DNA of 53,886 nt from Planctomycetia bacterium (lineage in GTDB: Bacteria > Planctomycetota > Planctomycetia > Pirellulales > Thermoguttaceae), in NCBI GenBank assembly GCA_030539035.1, contig JAUNSU010000015.1:1-53886 (forward strand). The letters run 5' to 3'. Below, piece by piece: positions 50,802 to 53,886 of this stretch (positions within the stretch are counted from its first letter, which is position 1; every line of letters begins with the position of its first letter). Position numbers and translations under genes: made by a program. The notes below the pieces were generated by a model, which made no database searches, was not told where the DNA came from, and worked only from the letters and a program-made list of their open reading frames with translations.

Positions 50802-51803
50802 TTATTGAAGGAATTCGTTCATAATCGCGATGATTTCCTCCGGAGCGTCCTCAACGACGTAATGTCCGGCTTTTTCGATCCGATGTATCTCCGCGGCGGG
50901 GAAAAATTGCAGGAATTTTTTCAGAAATTCGGGCGTAAAGCACCAGTCCTGCATTCCCCAGATCAGAGAGATCGGTTTTTCCTGAAAGAGGACCAGATCC
51001 TGCTGGATCTCTTTAAGCCGCTGATAAGATCGATGTTTTTCGGAAAGCGGAATGTCCTGAACGAAATTATAAACGGCAACGCGATTGGCCCAGGAAGAAT
51101 ACGGAGCGATCAGACCGGCTCGTGTTCCCTTGTCCAGATGAAGAGGGTTTGCGGTTGCCATTCGAAGCGCGGCGAGGGAAAACGCGTTGAGTCCCTGCAG
51201 AAGGAGCCTGTTCAGAAGGGGGATCCGGCAGATCCGGATCCGTAAAGGACAGGCATCGCTTAAAAAAGCGCCGGTATTCATCAGGACAAAACGGGAAAAG
51301 CGTTTTTCGTTCTTTTCTGCAGTCCCCAATCCGATCGCGCCTCCCCAATCATGGGCGACCAAGGTAATATTCTGAAGATTCAGTTTTTTAATGAAAGCGG
51401 TAAGATCGGCGATTCTTCGTTCCAGAGTGTACGGATACTCTTTTTCCGGCGGCTTTTCGGAAAGACCGCATCCAATATGATCGATCGCGATCACGCGGTA
51501 TTTTTCCCGAAAGGCAAGGATCAGCTTTCTCCAGTAAAACGACCATGTGGGATTGCCGTGAACGAACAGAAGAACGGGAAGAGATCCCGATTGGGAAGAG
51601 GATCCCGAGTTTTTGCCCGCAAAATTTCGTTCACTATGCGGTCCTTCATCGATATAGTGCATTGAGTATCCGCCAATACGGAGATAATGGGATTGGAACG
51701 GATAAAGCGGCCGCCAAAGATCTTCCCCCTTTAATGGGACTTCTTTTGCGTTTTCCGTTTTTTTCTCTTTACGGGAAGAGGCTGCATTTTTATTTTTTTT
51801 CAC
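50802..51803 (-). CDS. Alpha/beta hydrolase of the haloalkane dehalogenase type
   Basis: The 333-residue product has HGNPTWSFYWRKL (oxyanion Asn/Trp region), AIDHIGCGLSEKP, the nucleophile elbow VAHDWGGAIGLG with Asp, WGMQDWCF for the second acid and KAGHYVVEDAP for the His. Asp in place of Ser marks dehalogenase or OleB-type enzymes. OleB (beta-lactone decarboxylase of olefin synthesis) is as likely as dehalogenase; no oleC/oleD is near. The start is a GTG at 51803 overlapping the RluD stop (GTGA), so translation is coupled. A basic Lys-rich N-terminus of about 40 residues is extra. Confidence 0.75.
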   Translation of the reverse strand: MKKNKNAASSRKEKKTENAKEVPLKGEDLWRPLYPFQSHYLRIGGYSMHYIDEGPHSERNFAGKNSGSSSQSGSLPVLLFVHGNPTWSFYWRKLILAFREKYRVIAIDHIGCGLSEKPPEKEYPYTLERRIADLTAFIKKLNLQNITLVAHDWGGAIGLGTAEKNEKRFSRFVLMNTGAFLSDACPLRIRICRIPLLNRLLLQGLNAFSLAALRMATANPLHLDKGTRAGLIAPYSSWANRVAVYNFVQDIPLSEKHRSYQRLKEIQQDLVLFQEKPISLIWGMQDWCFTPEFLKKFLQFFPAAEIHRIEKAGHYVVEDAPEEIIAIMNEFLQ

Positions 51804-52888
51804 TTTGCTGTTTTCCTGTCGTCCAACGATCGGTATTTTTTCAAAGCGGCAATGGTCTGTTCCATATCTTTCGGGATGGGGGCTTCCACCGTGATCTGTT
51901 TTCCGGATTCCGGATGGAGAAAGGTGATCTTTCGTGCGTGGAGTGCCTGTCGGTTCAGGAGAATCAAGTCGGCCTGGTCCGCGTTTTCGGGCGATTCGGA
52001 TCGCAGTTCTCTCATCCCCGCGATTTCTCCAAGTGTGATCTCGGCGCGGCCTCCGTAGAGTTTATCGCAAAGAACCGGACAGCCGTAATGCGCCAAATGG
52101 ACCCTAATTTGATGGGTTCGACCCGTCTTGGGTAATGCGCGAATCGTGGAAAAACCGCGAAAACGATCGGCAACTTCAAAAAAGGTCTGTGCCTGCTTGG
52201 CTTCCGGATCATCGGGTGCGATTCGCATCTTTTCCCGATTTTTCGGATGATGACCGATTGGGAGATCGACGATGTCCCTGTCGACGTTGGGAACTCCCAG
52301 TACGATCGCAAAATATTCCTTCTGGATCTTTTTGTTCTCGAAAAGAGCCGCTAAACGCGCATGGGCAATATCGTTCTTCGCGACCAGAATCGCGCCGCTG
52401 GTGTCCCTGTCCAAGCGATGGACGATTCCCGGCCGGCCCGGCCCGCGCACTGTACTCAACTGATTGGCGTATCGGAAGGCAAGGGCTCCGACCATCGTTC
52501 CCGACCAATGCCCGCGTGAAGGATGAACCACCATGTCGGGCGGCTTGTTGACAACGGCAAGATCCTCATCTTCATAGAGAATTTCCAGCGGAATGTCCTC
52601 CGGAACCGGTGATTCCCTTGGAAGCTCCGGAAGTGTAAATTCGACTTTTTGGCCGGGAACAAGCCGATAAGCCGGCTTTCCCCGCTTCCCGTCGACGAAA
52701 ACACCTTCCGATTGAATCGCTTTTCGCAAAAGAACACGACTGTATTCCGGAAAATGATGCACCAGAAAAAGATCCAGACGCCATCCGGCCTGAAAATCGG
52801 CGACGATGCGGACCTCTGTTTGGCCCGGCGTCCGATCTTTCCAGGAAGATCGTTCCGATGCAGATTCTAAAATAATATCTTCATCCAT
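51800..52888 (-). CDS. rluD: RluA/RluD-family pseudouridine synthase
   Basis: It turns uridines of 23S rRNA into pseudouridine. The 362-residue product has an S4 RNA-binding domain (about 34-85; GWRLDLFLVHHFPEYSRVLL), then the catalytic part with LAVVNKPPDMVVHPSRGH, GIVHRLDRDTSGAILVAK (catalytic Asp160), and KTGRTHQIRVHLAH. The S4 domain and motif layout fit RluD rather than RluA. A tail of about 30 residues at the C-terminus is family-typical. Upstream gene queD ends 7 bases away. Confidence 0.9.
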   Translation of the reverse strand: MDEDIILESASERSSWKDRTPGQTEVRIVADFQAGWRLDLFLVHHFPEYSRVLLRKAIQSEGVFVDGKRGKPAYRLVPGQKVEFTLPELPRESPVPEDIPLEILYEDEDLAVVNKPPDMVVHPSRGHWSGTMVGALAFRYANQLSTVRGPGRPGIVHRLDRDTSGAILVAKNDIAHARLAALFENKKIQKEYFAIVLGVPNVDRDIVDLPIGHHPKNREKMRIAPDDPEAKQAQTFFEVADRFRGFSTIRALPKTGRTHQIRVHLAHYGCPVLCDKLYGGRAEITLGEIAGMRELRSESPENADQADLILLNRQALHARKITFLHPESGKQITVEAPIPKDMEQTIAALKKYRSLDDRKTAK

Positions 52889-52894
52889 TACTGT

Positions 52895-53299
52895 TTATTC
52901 ATTGAAATAGATTGCGCAGCATTTTTCCGTTTCCCAAAATTCCACTTTTTGGATATTCAGTCCGAACTCTTTTCCCTGATCGCAGATCAGACGGGCCAAA
53001 AATTCGGCGGTGGGATTCTCTTCGACCAGAAGAACCGGATCGCCGGATCCGATCAGAAGATCGGCAAGTGTATCCTCTTTTTGCAGGATCATTCGATGAT
53101 CCAGATGATCTTCGATCCATGTTCCCATCATGGTTTTCAAGGAAGAAAAATCAAGGACCATTCCCTTTTCGTTAAGGGTGTTCGTGGACAAAGTGATCCG
53201 TACACGGGCATTATGTCCATGCAAGTGTTTGCATTTTCCTTCGTAGTTCAGAAGACGATGTCCGTAGGAAAAAGAAAATTCACGGGAGATGGAATACAT
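52895..53299 (-). CDS. queD: 6-carboxytetrahydropterin synthase / 6-pyruvoyltetrahydropterin synthase
   Basis: The 134-residue product has the zinc ligands His14 (SYGHRL), His27 and His29 (CKHLHGHN), the catalytic Cys23, and the helper motifs LDHRMIL and PTAEFLARLI, ending in VEFWETEKCCAIY with the pterin-anchoring Glu. QueD makes the queuosine precursor from dihydroneopterin triphosphate; PTPS activity is possible. First gene of the queD-rluD-hydrolase run; both early products act on RNA modification. Confidence 0.9.
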   Translation of the reverse strand: MYSISREFSFSYGHRLLNYEGKCKHLHGHNARVRITLSTNTLNEKGMVLDFSSLKTMMGTWIEDHLDHRMILQKEDTLADLLIGSGDPVLLVEENPTAEFLARLICDQGKEFGLNIQKVEFWETEKCCAIYFNE

Positions 53300-53399
53300 G
53301 ATTTATCTGTCCGGATCTGTTTTCGGGATTTTTCTGATCAAATCGGCTTTGCCCTCGATGCTGCAATGGAAAGCCGGACTTGAGCCAAATAGCTCATAA

Positions 53400-53886
53400 T
53401 ACAGGAACATTATATCACAAAACAGGGAAAATTAAAAGGCGGTCTCTATTTCCGTTTTTTAACCGCAGATTTGCGCTGAGAGGATCGGGAACCGGGATTT
53501 TTAAAACGGTTGGAATAGCCAATAAACGTTGGCCGTCAACCGACCGCAAGCCCGTAATGGAGGGAGTGAAGCGAATGGAATGAGGGAATCAACATCGCTC
53601 GGAGGATCGTGGTTCAACCCTTAATCGAATCACAACGTTTTTTAGAGATTTCAACTCTTCGACCACGGCGGCTCCGCCGCCGGGTGCCCGGGACGGGCAC
53701 CATCCCAGCGCTCGGATTCCAACCTTTTTCGGTGTCTCTATTTTTCACCGCTTCCCCGGTTTAATGGAAGATTGTGTTTTTTAAAGACTTTAACCCCATT
53801 ACAGAGACGGCGGCGCCTCGCCGTGCGGGCTGGAAGCCTGCGGTCCCAGGGGCGCCTTCTAATCGCTAATCATTAAACCCCTAAAC
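53400..53886. repeat. Hairpin-rich intergenic repeat at the window end
   Basis: GC-rich hairpins stand out: CGGCGG/CCGCCG at 53666-53679, GGTGCCCG/CGGGCACC at 53683-53701 and ACGGCG/CGCCGT at 53807-53824, followed by GGCTGGAAGCCTGCGGTCCC. Short phrases (GTCTCTATTT...ACCGC) occur twice at about 53442 and 53732. The stretch from 53300 on holds no supported gene. This type of sequence resembles intergenic repeats I have seen in planctomycete genomes. Confidence 0.6.

Noticed and set aside
53380-53583. 67-codon plus-strand frame near the window end
   Set aside because: It lies within repeat-like sequence with no start signal or recognisable domain.
1-53886. tRNA, rRNA, CRISPR array, insertion sequence
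   Set aside because: I looked in the gaps and saw no cloverleaf, rRNA block, regularly spaced repeats or transposase gene; a covariance search would be decisive for small RNAs.

Overview
The window looks like part of a planctomycete chromosome, probably from an anaerobic, fermentative member of the Pirellulales/Thermoguttaceae side of the phylum. This placement is inferred from gene content. The signs are a PknB-like Ser/Thr kinase with a long outer part, transthyretin-like lipoproteins, several families I associate with planctomycetes (paired coiled-coil membrane proteins, a conserved lipoprotein, beta-barrel envelope proteins), many starts with weak Shine-Dalgarno sequences, and an NAD-linked [FeFe]-hydrogenase. 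No rRNA, tRNA, CRISPR array or transposase was found.

Region 1 to 17.5 kb. A lipoprotein cut by the window edge is followed by two related outer-membrane barrel proteins, a biotin ligase missing its C-terminal domain, a zinc-ribbon membrane protein, a metallophosphoesterase, and a frameshifted PDDEXK nuclease gene (DUF1016/YhcG) that carries a palindromic repeat. Next come a K+-dependent-type membrane pyrophosphatase with a secretion signal and a large extra loop, two secreted or membrane proteins of unknown role, a DUF4416 gene, a secreted carbohydrate pair (TIM-barrel protein and SGNH hydrolase), and an ogt-apbE pair.

Region 17.5 to 32.6 kb. hydC-hydB-hydA encode an electron-bifurcating type hydrogenase that would re-oxidise NADH and ferredoxin, with a lone receiver-domain gene just downstream. 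A 0.9-kb stretch without a convincing large gene, but with a very good promoter, precedes a small secreted protein made of cysteine-rich tandem repeats. A UvrD/PcrA helicase coupled to a Ca2+/Na+ antiporter, an OmpA-domain lipoprotein, a planctomycete lipoprotein and a large M16 peptidase homologue that has lost its zinc site complete this part.

Region 32.6 to 53.9 kb. A compact five-gene phage packaging module (small terminase, large terminase, unknown, portal, excisionase-type HTH) sits between host genes without capsid, tail or integrase genes. It is followed by two paralogous coiled-coil membrane proteins flanking a tiny Lys-rich membrane protein, serine acetyltransferase, a secreted esterase, a leuB-ribBA-MFS-propeller run, a small lipoprotein, a STAS protein and a large Ser/Thr kinase, then an alpha/beta hydrolase, an RluD-type pseudouridine synthase and QueD. 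The window ends in a hairpin-rich repeat. Dispersed repeats (4.7 and 23.8 kb in opposite orientation; 6.2 and 6.6 kb direct) mark intergenic and accessory DNA.
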